A stretch of DNA of 64,000 nucleotides, from the NCBI RefSeq assembly GCF_000379665.1, contig NZ_KB903372.1:62822-126821 (forward strand), read 5' to 3'. Below are positions 17,002 to 26,090 of the stretch, piece after piece. This stretch comes from Butyricimonas synergistica DSM 23225. GTDB taxonomy: Bacteria > Bacteroidota > Bacteroidia > Bacteroidales > Marinifilaceae. Below the pieces are notes generated by a model, which saw only the letters and a list, made by a program, of their open reading frames with translations, was not told where the DNA came from and did not search any database. Position 1 is the stretch's first letter. The number at the start of each line of letters is the position of its first letter. Position numbers and translations under genes: made by a program.

Positions 17002-18174
17002 ATGCCAGAGTACACAAAAGAATACCGGATCGCACAGCTTTTAGCGAAACAAATGACGGGCTCTCTCACTCCAGAAGAGGAGCACGAACTGCAAGAATGG
17101 GAAAACAACCCTTCCAACAAGTCGCTTCGGATTAAAATCGAAGACCCGGAAAACAAGCGCCGACGCACTTCGCTTATACATGAATTGGACACGAATTCTT
17201 CATGGCAAAAAGTGGAGAAACGCATTTCACGAAAAAGCAAGGCGCGTATACATAAACTTGCATGGTGGTCAAGCACTGCCGCCGCTATTATTTTGTTAGC
17301 TCTGGCATTATTGCCCAATATTTCTTCGAAAAAAGAGATGAAAAATGCCATTCCTGTAGCCAAAGTACAGCCGGGAAGTTTCAAGGCGACATTCATCACT
17401 CCCGAAGGAAAACAATTCAATCTTTCGCTTCAAGATACAACCCGCATCCTTGAACTTGGTTCCGGCATTCGAGTTATTGCCAAAAAGCAAGGCATTGAAT
17501 ACATCGGTGACGACAAAGCTATCAATTATAAAGGGAAAAAGAATACCGTTCGGGTTCCGAGAGGAGGAGAATATGAATTAATATTACCGGATGGAACTCA
17601 TGTATGGATCAATTCGGATTCCGAGTTATCCTTCCCCGTTCAATTCAGCAACGACAAACGGGAAGTATTACTTTCCGGGGAGGCTTATTTTGATGTTGCC
17701 AAAATGCAAGACTGCCCATTCATCGTGAAGACGAATAATCTTGACATTCAAGTATTGGGTACACAATTCAATGTTCAAGCTTACCCCGATGCAAAAGTTA
17801 CGGAAACGACCTTATGCGAAGGTTCTGTCAAAGTTTCTGATGGAGAAAACAGCGTAACCCTACATCCTTCCCAACAAGCGGTGTACGTGAAAGCGGACAA
17901 GAATCTATCTACCCGAAAAGTGAACACACGCGCGTACACAACTTGGAGAAAAGGAATGTTCGTGTTCGAAAATGAATCTCTCGAGAATATCATGAACACT
18001 CTTTCCCGCTGGTATGACATCCACGTGTTCTACGAATCCCCTGTCGTGAAAACCTATCATTTCACGGGAGACCTCGAGCGATATAGCAATTTTCAACAAG
18101 CACTTAATATGATAGAAAAAGCAACATCCATTCAATTCGTTATAAATGGAAATACCGTTATCGTCAAACAATAA
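17002..18174 (+). CDS. FecR-family membrane anti-sigma factor (FecR domain plus DUF4974)
   Basis: 390 residues from the ATG at 17002 (MPEYTKEYRIAQLLAKQMTG). I prefer this to 16978 because it aligns with the second FecR (MMEYPKDYKISRLIAKKMIG) and keeps the promoter distance equal. The N-terminal cytoplasmic anti-sigma part (about 1-85) is followed by one membrane helix ('WWSSTAAAIILLALALLPNI'). Then come the periplasmic FecR domain (about 110-290, 'VRVPRGGEYELILPDGTHVWINSDSELSFPVQF', 'EVLLSGEAYFDVAKM') and a DUF4974 domain at the end ('FENESLENIMNTLSRWYDIHVFYESPVVKTYHFTGDLERYSNFQQAL'). It senses the loaded SusC through that protein's N-terminal STN domain and controls the sigma factor at 9747, from which it is separated by four ABC genes. 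SusC follows after 50 bp. Confidence 0.92.
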   Translation: MPEYTKEYRIAQLLAKQMTGSLTPEEEHELQEWENNPSNKSLRIKIEDPENKRRRTSLIHELDTNSSWQKVEKRISRKSKARIHKLAWWSSTAAAIILLALALLPNISSKKEMKNAIPVAKVQPGSFKATFITPEGKQFNLSLQDTTRILELGSGIRVIAKKQGIEYIGDDKAINYKGKKNTVRVPRGGEYELILPDGTHVWINSDSELSFPVQFSNDKREVLLSGEAYFDVAKMQDCPFIVKTNNLDIQVLGTQFNVQAYPDAKVTETTLCEGSVKVSDGENSVTLHPSQQAVYVKADKNLSTRKVNTRAYTTWRKGMFVFENESLENIMNTLSRWYDIHVFYESPVVKTYHFTGDLERYSNFQQALNMIEKATSIQFVINGNTVIVKQ

Positions 18175-18224
18175 CCAAACAAACAATTTTAAAACTATCA
18201 TCCAAATTATTAATTTTTAAAATT

Positions 18225-21200
18225 ATGGAAAAAAAACGAAAGAGTACTTTTGATTTTCATCAAAAGGGGAAGAAGATGCTTCTCATTCTACGAACAGCTC
18301 TCTTTTTCTTGCTCATTCAGGCTTTCACCGTGGAAGCGAATGCGTCGGGACAAGTGGCTAAAATCACGATGAAGATGGAAAATGCCACCATTGATGAATT
18401 AATCAAAACCGTAAGAACGGAAACCGATTACAAGTTTCTTTACCGTATTGAAGAAGTGAATAAATACGGGAAACGGGACGTAAACCTCCAAAATGCATCC
18501 ATTGAAGAATTTTTAACAAACATTTTGAAAGGGACAAATTTGTCATACGAAATAGAAAATGACGTGATCATCATTCGTCCTTCCAAAGATGATGATAAAA
18601 AAACAAAGGAAGCACGAAATATAAAAGGAACGGTTTATGATGAAAAAGGGCAGACGCTACCGGGAGCCACAATCATGATAAAAGGCACTGCTGTAGGAGT
18701 TGTAACGGATGCCGACGGGAAATTCAAGTTGGAAATTCCCAGGATGGACAGTATCGTTCTGGTAGTATCTTTTATCGGATACGAAACGTTGCATCTCCCG
18801 TTGAGCGAAGACCCGAAAGATGATAAAAAAGAACTTGTCATCAAACTAAAAGAGGACATCACCGAGATGGAAGAGGTGGTGGTTACCGGTTACGGTAAAG
18901 TCCGGAAAGAAAGTTTCACGGGAAGCAGCGTCAGCGTATCGCAAGAACAATTGATGAAAGTTTCTAAAACCAATGTTTTGAAAGCTTTACAGGCGTTCGA
19001 TCCCTCCTTCCGCATACAAACCAACAACCAATGGGGATCCGACCCGAATGCTTTGCCAGAAATGTATATCCGGGGACGTTCGGGAATTGGAGTCAAACAA
19101 CTGGACGCCAATTACACGAGTAAAGGGAATCTGCAAAATAACCCGAATTTGCCGACCTTTATCATGGACGGATTTGAGATCAGCGTCCAAAAACTATACG
19201 ATATGGATCCGGCACGTATTGCTAACATCACGATACTGAAAGACGCTGCCGCAACCGCACTTTACGGTTCGCGCGCTGCCAATGGGGTTGTCATCATCAC
19301 CACGGTAGCCCCGAAGCCGGGGAAACTGAACATATCGTACAGCTTAACGGGAGAAGTAACCATGCCGGACTTGTCCGCCTACAATTTGATGAACGCCAAA
19401 GAAAAATTGGAAACGGAACGACTTGCCGGAGCTTTTGAACCCTATGAAGGTCCCTACCAGTATGATATTGATTTAGAGTTGGAACAAAGATACCAGGCAA
19501 AACTGAATAACATTGTAAAAGGTGTTGACACTTATTGGTTGTCGCTCCCCCTGCAAACTGCCTTTAACCACAAACACAGCCTGTTTATCGAGGGCGGTTC
19601 GGACAACTTGCGTTTTGGCGTTGATTTGTCGTATTATAACGAAGACGGCGTGATGAAAGGCTCTTTCCGAGACCGCTTGGGAGCCGGAGTCACTTTAGAT
19701 TACCGCTTCAAAAATCTCCAAGTAAAGAACCAAACCAGTTTCAACATCACAAAATCCAAAGAATCACCCTACGGTTCCTTCAGCAATTTCGCGAACGCAT
19801 TACCATATAACGAATACAAAGATGAAGCCGGACGTTATTTGGAGGAATTGAATACCTGGGGTGAAGGAAACACATTCCCCAATCCCATGTATGAAGCATC
19901 TTTAAAAAACTTTGACAAATCCCAGACGGAGGAATTTATAAACAATCTATCCGTAAATTGGAACATCGGGCAATACTGGTTGTTGAAAGGCCAGTTCAGT
20001 CTCACCCGACGAATGAACGAAAGTCGCCGTTTCTTGGATCCGTTATCTAAACAAAATGCCAATCCCATTTCCACCTTTAACTCGACTTCAGGAGAATTAC
20101 ATACCACGGACGGCAATAGTTTCAGTTGGGATATGCAGGCAACCCTCTCTTATAACCGTACCATCGAGAAACACAATATCAATTTCCTGGTCGGTGTCAA
20201 CCAAAAAGCTTCAAAGACGGAAAGCATTTCCGCCGAATACCGGGGATTTCCTTCCGGAGTATTAAATTCCCCCAATTACGCGGAAGAAATATACGAGAAG
20301 CCAAAAGCCTCCGAGAACAGCACCCGCCTTGTGGGTTTCTTGGGAACAATCAACTACAGCTATAATAACATTTATTTGCTGGATGCATCCGTGCGTATGG
20401 ACGGTTCTTCCGAATTCGGTTCGGACAAACGTTTCGCTCCATTCGGATCATTCGGGGTCGGAATCAATATCCACAACTATGCATTCATGAAAAATTGGGG
20501 CAAGTTCGATCTATTGAAGATAAGAGGAACTTACGGGGAAACAGGAAAAGTAAACTTCCCTTCTTACGTTGCCCGCACGACATTCAAGATCCTCTCCGAC
20601 GAATGGTACAAAACCGGATTCGGAGCCACGTTAATGGCACTGGGAAATAAGGATTTGACTTGGGAAACGACCAAAGAATACAACATCGGTATCGAGGTGG
20701 GCATATTACAAGATCTACTATACATGGATGCCACTTATTACCGGAAAAAAACCGTAGACTTGATTAACAACGTAACCATTCCCAGTTCTACCGGATTCAC
20801 TACTTACATGGATAATATAGGAGAAATCGAAAATAAAGGTTTCGAATTGAATTTCAGGGCAAACGTTATACGACAGGATAACCTTTTCGTGGCATTGTTC
20901 GCTAACCTGGCTCACAATCGAAATAAAATCTTAAAAATATCCGAAAGCTTAAAAGCATACAACGACTCTATAGACCAACACTTCAAAGAGGACAGAGATG
21001 AAAATCAACCATTTTTAAAATACGTTGAAGGAGGGTCACTGACTTCCATCTTCGGTATGCGCTCCCTGGGCATAGATCCTGCCACAGGCGACGAGATTCT
21101 ACTCAAGCGTAACGGAGAGCAAACAAAAACCTGGTCTTCCAGTGAACAAACCGTACTGGGGAACACGGAACCGGACGCACAGGGTACTTTCGGAATCAAC

Positions 21201-21656
21201 GTGACCTGGAAAAATTGGAGTTTGTACGCCACTTTCATGTACGAATTCGGAGGAGACGCTTACAATCAAACTTTAGTAGATAAAGTCGAAAACGCCAATA
21301 TCTACACGATGAATGTCGATAAGCGAATTTTAACGGAACGTTGGCAAAAACCGGGAGATGTAAAAAAATACCGCAAATTGGCATTAAGGGAAAACAAAGG
21401 TTCGTTCTCGATACCCACAACCCGGCCTACCGAACGGTTCGTTCAAAAAAACAACAATTTATCGTTAAATTCTATCACACTGGGATACAGCCTGCAAGCC
21501 GATTCTCACCGTTGGTTGAAAACGAGCGGCATCAGTATGTTGCGTTTTGAAATCGGGGCCAACGAACTATTCTATTGGTCCAGCATCAAGGCAGAAAGAG
21601 GATTGAGTTACCCCTTTGCCAGAACCATGAATTTTTCTTTAAACCTAACTTTCTAA
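18225..21656 (+). CDS. SusC-family TonB-dependent transporter with an N-terminal STN signalling domain
   Basis: 1143 residues. A basic leader and hydrophobic signal ('MLLILRTALFFLLIQAFTVEANA') come first. An STN domain follows (about 45-120, 'AKITMKMENATIDELIKTVRTETDYKFLYRIEEV'), which contacts FecR in trans-envelope signalling. Next are a carboxypeptidase-regulatory-like domain (about 131-210, 'GTVYDEKGQTLPGATIMIKGTAVGVVTDADGKF'), a TonB box/plug ('MEEVVVTGYGKVRKESFTGSSVSVS', 'EMYIRGRSGIG', 'LYGSRAANGVVIITT') and a beta-barrel ending in '...ARTMNFSLNLTF'. All parts are present. It is the ligand importer of block C and lies between FecR and SusD. It is a paralogue of 37559-41008 and of the partial gene at the right edge. 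No hydrolase follows in its operon. Confidence 0.96.
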   Translation: MEKKRKSTFDFHQKGKKMLLILRTALFFLLIQAFTVEANASGQVAKITMKMENATIDELIKTVRTETDYKFLYRIEEVNKYGKRDVNLQNASIEEFLTNILKGTNLSYEIENDVIIIRPSKDDDKKTKEARNIKGTVYDEKGQTLPGATIMIKGTAVGVVTDADGKFKLEIPRMDSIVLVVSFIGYETLHLPLSEDPKDDKKELVIKLKEDITEMEEVVVTGYGKVRKESFTGSSVSVSQEQLMKVSKTNVLKALQAFDPSFRIQTNNQWGSDPNALPEMYIRGRSGIGVKQLDANYTSKGNLQNNPNLPTFIMDGFEISVQKLYDMDPARIANITILKDAAATALYGSRAANGVVIITTVAPKPGKLNISYSLTGEVTMPDLSAYNLMNAKEKLETERLAGAFEPYEGPYQYDIDLELEQRYQAKLNNIVKGVDTYWLSLPLQTAFNHKHSLFIEGGSDNLRFGVDLSYYNEDGVMKGSFRDRLGAGVTLDYRFKNLQVKNQTSFNITKSKESPYGSFSNFANALPYNEYKDEAGRYLEELNTWGEGNTFPNPMYEASLKNFDKSQTEEFINNLSVNWNIGQYWLLKGQFSLTRRMNESRRFLDPLSKQNANPISTFNSTSGELHTTDGNSFSWDMQATLSYNRTIEKHNINFLVGVNQKASKTESISAEYRGFPSGVLNSPNYAEEIYEKPKASENSTRLVGFLGTINYSYNNIYLLDASVRMDGSSEFGSDKRFAPFGSFGVGINIHNYAFMKNWGKFDLLKIRGTYGETGKVNFPSYVARTTFKILSDEWYKTGFGATLMALGNKDLTWETTKEYNIGIEVGILQDLLYMDATYYRKKTVDLINNVTIPSSTGFTTYMDNIGEIENKGFELNFRANVIRQDNLFVALFANLAHNRNKILKISESLKAYNDSIDQHFKEDRDENQPFLKYVEGGSLTSIFGMRSLGIDPATGDEILLKRNGEQTKTWSSSEQTVLGNTEPDAQGTFGINVTWKNWSLYATFMYEFGGDAYNQTLVDKVENANIYTMNVDKRILTERWQKPGDVKKYRKLALRENKGSFSIPTTRPTERFVQKNNNLSLNSITLGYSLQADSHRWLKTSGISMLRFEIGANELFYWSSIKAERGLSYPFARTMNFSLNLTF

Positions 21657-21668
21657 AATTTAATTGTT

Positions 21669-23159
21669 ATGAAAGTAATCAGTATCATTTCAACAATATT
21701 CATTCTGGCCTTGACCTCCTGCAACTCATGGCTAGACATCACCCCCCAAGACACGGTGGACGAAGATAAGCTATTCGCCACAGGGGACGGATACCGTAAC
21801 GTATTAAACGGCGTGTACAAACAAATGGCAACCTCCTCCATGTATGGACAGGAATTAAGCTGGGGTATGCTGGATGTAATGGCGCAATTGTATCAATCAC
21901 GAGCTTTCGGTTCGGCCACGAACTATTACAAGATTATAACGAAATACAATTACGAAGACAGGGATATAAAACCCGTCATCCAGACTATTTGGTCGCAAGC
22001 TTACAATTCCATAGCTAATTGCAATAGCCTGTTAAGCAAAATAGACGAAACAGATTCCACGCTATTCAGGGCTTTGAATCACGAAAAATTATTGATTAAA
22101 GGAGAAGCATTGGCGTTACGGGCTTTCCTACACTTCGACTTACTCAGGCTCTTTGCCCCAGCTCCGGTGACCAAAAACACAGGAACACACATACCCTATT
22201 TCACGACTTATCCGTCGACGTTCGAACCGGACCGCACGGTAAAAGAAGTCTTGGAACTTGCCATCAAGGATTTGGAAGAAGCCAAAAACCTTGTCGCTCC
22301 GCATGACACATTAGACTGGCGGTATATGTTGACAGATGCTCAAAGAATACATTACGATGGACTAAATCCAAAAGCAAATCCAGATTTGTTCTTCAAGAAC
22401 AGAGGGTTCCGAATGAATTATCTCGCCGTTTGCGCATTATTGGCAAGGGTGTACAATTACATGGGAGAATTGGACGCAACCTATTACCAAAAATCATACG
22501 ACATGGCAGAACATGTCCTTACGTTTGCCATAGACCCAAACAGCTACCGCCAAACTTTAGACTTCACGAAATATTATTACACGGATAAAAACAAGAAACG
22601 GTACGAGGAGATACTTTTCTGCCTTTCCAACCAAAAACTAATGGAAAATTACGAACTTCTGACATCAAGCAATTCACCTAAGATTAAATTCTATCTGCAA
22701 TCTCCCGGTTCCTTGTTTGACGATAATGCCGACGCCCGGTGGACGGAATTAATAGAAGCCAGCGGCAGCTATCAAATTTGTACTAAAAACATCGCTCCAT
22801 CTGGAGATATAGGCGAATTCAAATACTGCCAAGATATGTTACCCATGATCCGTTTAGGCGAATTGTACTACATACAAGCAGAACATCTTTGCCGCCAAGG
22901 TGATATTCAAGGAGCAATAGAGAAACTTGATAAAGTAAGGTATGCCCGCAACTGCCAAACCGGTAGCATGGGCGAAATGAGCAAGAAAATCAAAGACCTT
23001 GAATCCTTCAAACAGCAAATGGCAAAGGAAGCGTTGCGAGAATTCATGCAAGAAGGACAAGCATTCTTTTATTACAAACGCTTCAATATATTTCCTAAAA
23101 CCGGCATGAAAGACGCTGATATGATTTTACCCAAACCGGAAAACGAAACTATTCACTAA
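21669..23159 (+). CDS. SusD/RagB-family surface nutrient-binding lipoprotein
   Basis: 496 residues; lipobox 'ALTSC-NSWLDITPQDTVDEDKLF', which is the classic SusD N-terminus. The TPR-like helical body contains 'LIKGEALALRAFLHFDLLRLFAPAPV', and the C-terminal region 'AKEALREFMQEGQAFFYYKRF' matches the usual 'RREWLGEGQxFFxYKR' element with drift. It is the lid partner of the SusC that ends 12 bp upstream. Family members bind the imported ligand on the cell surface. It is followed by a DUF4843 and a PKD-like lipoprotein, the same order as in the two minus-strand blocks, so the four genes form a conserved import module. Confidence 0.95.
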   Translation: MKVISIISTIFILALTSCNSWLDITPQDTVDEDKLFATGDGYRNVLNGVYKQMATSSMYGQELSWGMLDVMAQLYQSRAFGSATNYYKIITKYNYEDRDIKPVIQTIWSQAYNSIANCNSLLSKIDETDSTLFRALNHEKLLIKGEALALRAFLHFDLLRLFAPAPVTKNTGTHIPYFTTYPSTFEPDRTVKEVLELAIKDLEEAKNLVAPHDTLDWRYMLTDAQRIHYDGLNPKANPDLFFKNRGFRMNYLAVCALLARVYNYMGELDATYYQKSYDMAEHVLTFAIDPNSYRQTLDFTKYYYTDKNKKRYEEILFCLSNQKLMENYELLTSSNSPKIKFYLQSPGSLFDDNADARWTELIEASGSYQICTKNIAPSGDIGEFKYCQDMLPMIRLGELYYIQAEHLCRQGDIQGAIEKLDKVRYARNCQTGSMGEMSKKIKDLESFKQQMAKEALREFMQEGQAFFYYKRFNIFPKTGMKDADMILPKPENETIH

Positions 23160-23170
23160 ACAATATAAAT

Positions 23171-23863
23171 ATGAGAAAATATATTATTTATATATGCTTG
23201 ATTATCGCAGGAATGTGTGCCTGCAATACAGAGGAGGTTGATGTTTATTCCTCCCCGAGATATTTGTTCTTTCAGGATTCCTTGAAGGGTTTGGATTCTG
23301 TTAAATTTTCTTTTTCCCACTATCCTGGAGAGACTAGTCATGATGCCTCTTTTTACATCGCCCTTACCGGCTTACCCGCGGAAGAAGATCTCGAATACGA
23401 ACTGCAAGTGGTAGACTCCCTGACAACAGCCTTGGCAGAAGATTACGAAATGCCGCAAGGATTACTGTTCCCGGCAGGAGAAACATTGAGCACGTTAAAA
23501 ATACGCTGCAATGGTACCCGCGAAGCTTTAAAAACGCAACAAGTTCATGTGACGTTTAAAATCGCCGCAAATAAAAACTTCTCTCCCGGTTTATCCGGCA
23601 AACAAATGATTCGCGTTATCTTCAACAATATTGAAAGCAAACCCCTGTGGTGGGACGGTGATTTAGAAAAATTAATCTTAGGAGCGTATTCGCCCAACAA
23701 ATTCAGGCATTTTATCATCGCAACAGGTAGAAATGACCTTACGGGAATAAGTTTGTCGGAAGCTCGCGAATTGACAATGCAATTCAAGGTTTATTTGATT
23801 GAAAACAATATCATGGAGGATGACGGCAAAACACCTATGGTAAATGGCATTCCTGTTTATTAA
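23171..23863 (+). CDS. DUF4843-family lipoprotein
   Basis: 230 residues; signal ending in 'AGMCAC-NTEEVDVYSSPRYLFF', so a lipoprotein with acidic residues after the Cys. The order 'RYLFFQDS...SVKFSFSHYPGETSHDASFYIALTGLPAEEDLEYELQV' then 'LPAGETLSTLKIRCNGT' and 'WWDGDLEKLILGAYSPNKFRHFI' is the DUF4843 pattern: a beta-sandwich N-terminal half and a helical C-terminal half. Family knowledge: always found with SusC/D pairs; probably a surface subunit of the import complex. Function unproven. It is shorter than the two paralogues here (252 and 253 residues), mainly because of differences in the C-terminal part. 11 bp separate it from SusD. Confidence 0.88.
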   Translation: MRKYIIYICLIIAGMCACNTEEVDVYSSPRYLFFQDSLKGLDSVKFSFSHYPGETSHDASFYIALTGLPAEEDLEYELQVVDSLTTALAEDYEMPQGLLFPAGETLSTLKIRCNGTREALKTQQVHVTFKIAANKNFSPGLSGKQMIRVIFNNIESKPLWWDGDLEKLILGAYSPNKFRHFIIATGRNDLTGISLSEARELTMQFKVYLIENNIMEDDGKTPMVNGIPVY

Positions 23864-23879
23864 TAAAAAATAAATGACT

Positions 23880-25523
23880 ATGAAAAATAAATATACTCTA
23901 TTTTTGTTCCTAGCATTATCCGTATTCATGGGGTGCTATGATGACAAAGGGAACTATGATTACGAAAAGTTAAACGACATCGAGATTGAATTCATCCCAG
24001 AAGTAGATGCATATCAAATAATTGGCGACGAAATCAAGGTGCATCCCAAATTCAAATACGCCCTCAATGACAGTTCTGATTTAAAATTGAAATATGAATG
24101 GACTTACGCAAATAAAGTAATCAGTCAAGAAAGGGAGCTTGTTTGGGTTCTTGATACTCACGTTCAGCATAAACTTGTCTTACGGGTGACCAACGTAGAG
24201 AATAATTTGACTTACATACAATCTGCAACAATAATACCGACTACGGTTTACACGTCATATGATAGTTACCTTGTGTTATCCGAAAAGAATGGCCAATCGA
24301 TACTTTCCTATATCTTGCGAAGATATAAAGAAGATGAAGACGGAGAGTATATCCAAGACGAGTTCGGACGGGAGATACTGGAGTGTGAGGTAATCGAAGA
24401 TATATATTACAAAGAAAACAAAGAAGCATTGGGCTCTCACCCTCTTTTTCTCCAAGAACATGTAGCTAAAGTATTCCCTTCCGATGGACACGTTATTGTC
24501 TTTCAAGAAGGAGGGCAAGGATCTGTTGATTTAGACGGAACTACTATGCTTAAAGACATCTTACTCGCCGATGCTTTTATCGGAGGGGCTTACCCAAAAG
24601 ATTTTCATCCTGTAAATGCAGAAATGATGGATTACACGCACTTGATAGAAAATTATGACGGTAAAATTTATTCCAAGCTAAAAGATTCGTACAAATTATT
24701 CCAAAGCGGTTACTACATACATACTCCTCTATTCTTTGAAAACAAGGAGGTTAGAGCAAGTATTATTAATACTCAAAAAATTCAAAGTAAACAACTTACC
24801 TTGCTTCTTTCCAGAGGGACATCGGAAAATCCGGAAAACCGTCTTTTGCTCGTACATGACATCCGCGATCAATTCAGTGATGTTAATTCGTCCGGTAAAG
24901 TGGTCGCATTACCGGAACCGAAAGACGGATGGCCAGAAAATTTCAAACCCTTAACGGACCTTGGCGATTCCAAAGTATTACACATTGGTTATGTCGCTAT
25001 CGGCTGGGAAACAGATGCCGGATATACCATGTTTTTGAAAAATTCCGACGGCACGTACCAATATCAATACTTTGAAATCAAGCGTGAATATAGCGGGGAG
25101 GGCTTATCTTATCCACAAGGAAAAGTTCCCGGTTCCGATAAAAACTCCGAGATGCTATTTTCATGCCCTATAACTTCTCCTATTCCATTAGAAGAATGCA
25201 AGTTCTGTACGCTTGCTTCCAAGCAAAACAAATATATATTCTTGGCACATGGCAAAGAGATTTACTTCATGGATAGAGATGTGCCTCAAAATGGGATCAG
25301 ACACTATTACACTTGCAAAGGAAATGTCGTCGACATGAATGGACGTACATACCAGGGCGATGAAATGATCATTGGTTTGGACAATGGCGGAGTTCTGTTA
25401 TTGAACACGAAAGAAGCAAAACAAATAAGTTCAGATGCAGAAAAATTCCTTTGGGAATCGGGACCAGAGGTTGACTTAGGAAAAATAGTGGATGTAACTC
25501 TCAAAGTTGGAGGAAATATATAG
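23880..25523 (+). CDS. PKD-like family surface lipoprotein
   Basis: 547 residues from the ATG at 23880; an in-frame ATG six bases earlier would add Met-Thr. Signal plus lipobox 'VFMGC-YDDKGNYDYEKLNDIEIEF', the characteristic start of the PKD-like family lipoproteins. The first 130 residues form Ig/PKD-type beta repeats ('IKVHPKFKYALNDSSDLKLKYEWTYANKVI', 'LVLRVTNVENNLTYIQSATI'). The remaining 400 residues look like a beta-propeller or mixed beta domain ('YLVLSEKNGQSILSYI', 'EVMVLQESG'-like 'VIVFQEGGQGSVDLDG'). It always follows DUF4843 in this window. Likely an exposed ligand-binding subunit of the SusCD complex. It is the last gene of block C; a terminator follows. Confidence 0.88.
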   Translation: MKNKYTLFLFLALSVFMGCYDDKGNYDYEKLNDIEIEFIPEVDAYQIIGDEIKVHPKFKYALNDSSDLKLKYEWTYANKVISQERELVWVLDTHVQHKLVLRVTNVENNLTYIQSATIIPTTVYTSYDSYLVLSEKNGQSILSYILRRYKEDEDGEYIQDEFGREILECEVIEDIYYKENKEALGSHPLFLQEHVAKVFPSDGHVIVFQEGGQGSVDLDGTTMLKDILLADAFIGGAYPKDFHPVNAEMMDYTHLIENYDGKIYSKLKDSYKLFQSGYYIHTPLFFENKEVRASIINTQKIQSKQLTLLLSRGTSENPENRLLLVHDIRDQFSDVNSSGKVVALPEPKDGWPENFKPLTDLGDSKVLHIGYVAIGWETDAGYTMFLKNSDGTYQYQYFEIKREYSGEGLSYPQGKVPGSDKNSEMLFSCPITSPIPLEECKFCTLASKQNKYIFLAHGKEIYFMDRDVPQNGIRHYYTCKGNVVDMNGRTYQGDEMIIGLDNGGVLLLNTKEAKQISSDAEKFLWESGPEVDLGKIVDVTLKVGGNI

Positions 25524-25590
25524 TCGCCCCTGATCAACCGGTCTTTGAAAAAAGTGCCTAATAAAAAATAATATAAAACATCAAGCAAGA

Positions 25591-25628
25591 GCCCGCCTGA
25601 CAACAAAAAAAAGTCAGGCGGGCTTCTT
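25591..25628. terminator. Strong bidirectional terminator between convergent operons
   Basis: GCCCGCCTGAC (25591-25601) and GTCAGGCGGGC (25613-25623) form a perfect 11-bp GC-rich stem around an A-rich loop. TTCTT follows on the plus strand and TCTTG on the minus strand. It closes the plus-strand SusCD operon (ending 25523) and the minus-strand operon (ending 25642). Confidence 0.9.
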
Positions 25629-25641
25629 ACATCTTGTAATA

Positions 25642-26058
25642 CTACTCTTGTGACTGAGTATCCACGGAAACTCGTTCTTTAATAATCTTCGAATTCAAAT
25701 ACAAAAAAAGAAGCCGGGGAGCTGATTCCCGTGCCACAAGGCATAAAGAATCGGCATTCAAGAGATCAATCTTCTCTTTTGTTTCGTAAACTTCTTTCCC
25801 GCCATTCTCCTCTATACTAAAGCCTTTTATGAATAAATACCCTTCTTTAATATTCCAGGTTTTCAGGTCTAGGCTCGGGATATTAATCGCTTCACACACG
25901 CCACCTTTCTTAAAACGAAATCCTTTTAATTCCCCGGTCGACTCGTAAGTGTAGGGATTGCACCATTCCCCGATAATTTTCTTCTCCATCTCTTTTTGCG
26001 GATCACTGGTACAAGCCAAACAAAGTAAGGTTAAACCTATACATAACAAATTTCTCAT
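25642..26058 (-). CDS. Small lipocalin-like lipoprotein
   Basis: 138 residues with a clean lipoprotein signal ('LLCIGLTLLCLAC-TSDPQKEMEKKI'). 'KKIIGEWCNPY...GFRFKKGGVCEAINIPSLDLKTWNIKEGYLFIKGFSIEENG' is the G-x-W plus beta-hairpin start of the lipocalin-like fold seen in many small Bacteroidota lipoproteins, and the later strands are compatible. It is the last gene of the block B operon, 32 bp after the S9 peptidase and just before the shared terminator. It could bind a hydrophobic or peptide product, or be a structural accessory (inference). The gene is clear and the family tentative. Confidence 0.7.
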   Translation of the reverse strand: MRNLLCIGLTLLCLACTSDPQKEMEKKIIGEWCNPYTYESTGELKGFRFKKGGVCEAINIPSLDLKTWNIKEGYLFIKGFSIEENGGKEVYETKEKIDLLNADSLCLVARESAPRLLFLYLNSKIIKERVSVDTQSQE

Positions 26059-26090
26059 ATTATTTTAAATTAAAATTACTACTTCAAAAT

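Noticed and set aside
18199-18226. CATCC before SusC at 18225 as a sigma-type promoter
   Set aside because: No GTTCTG at the 17-bp spacing; the region is simply AT-rich.
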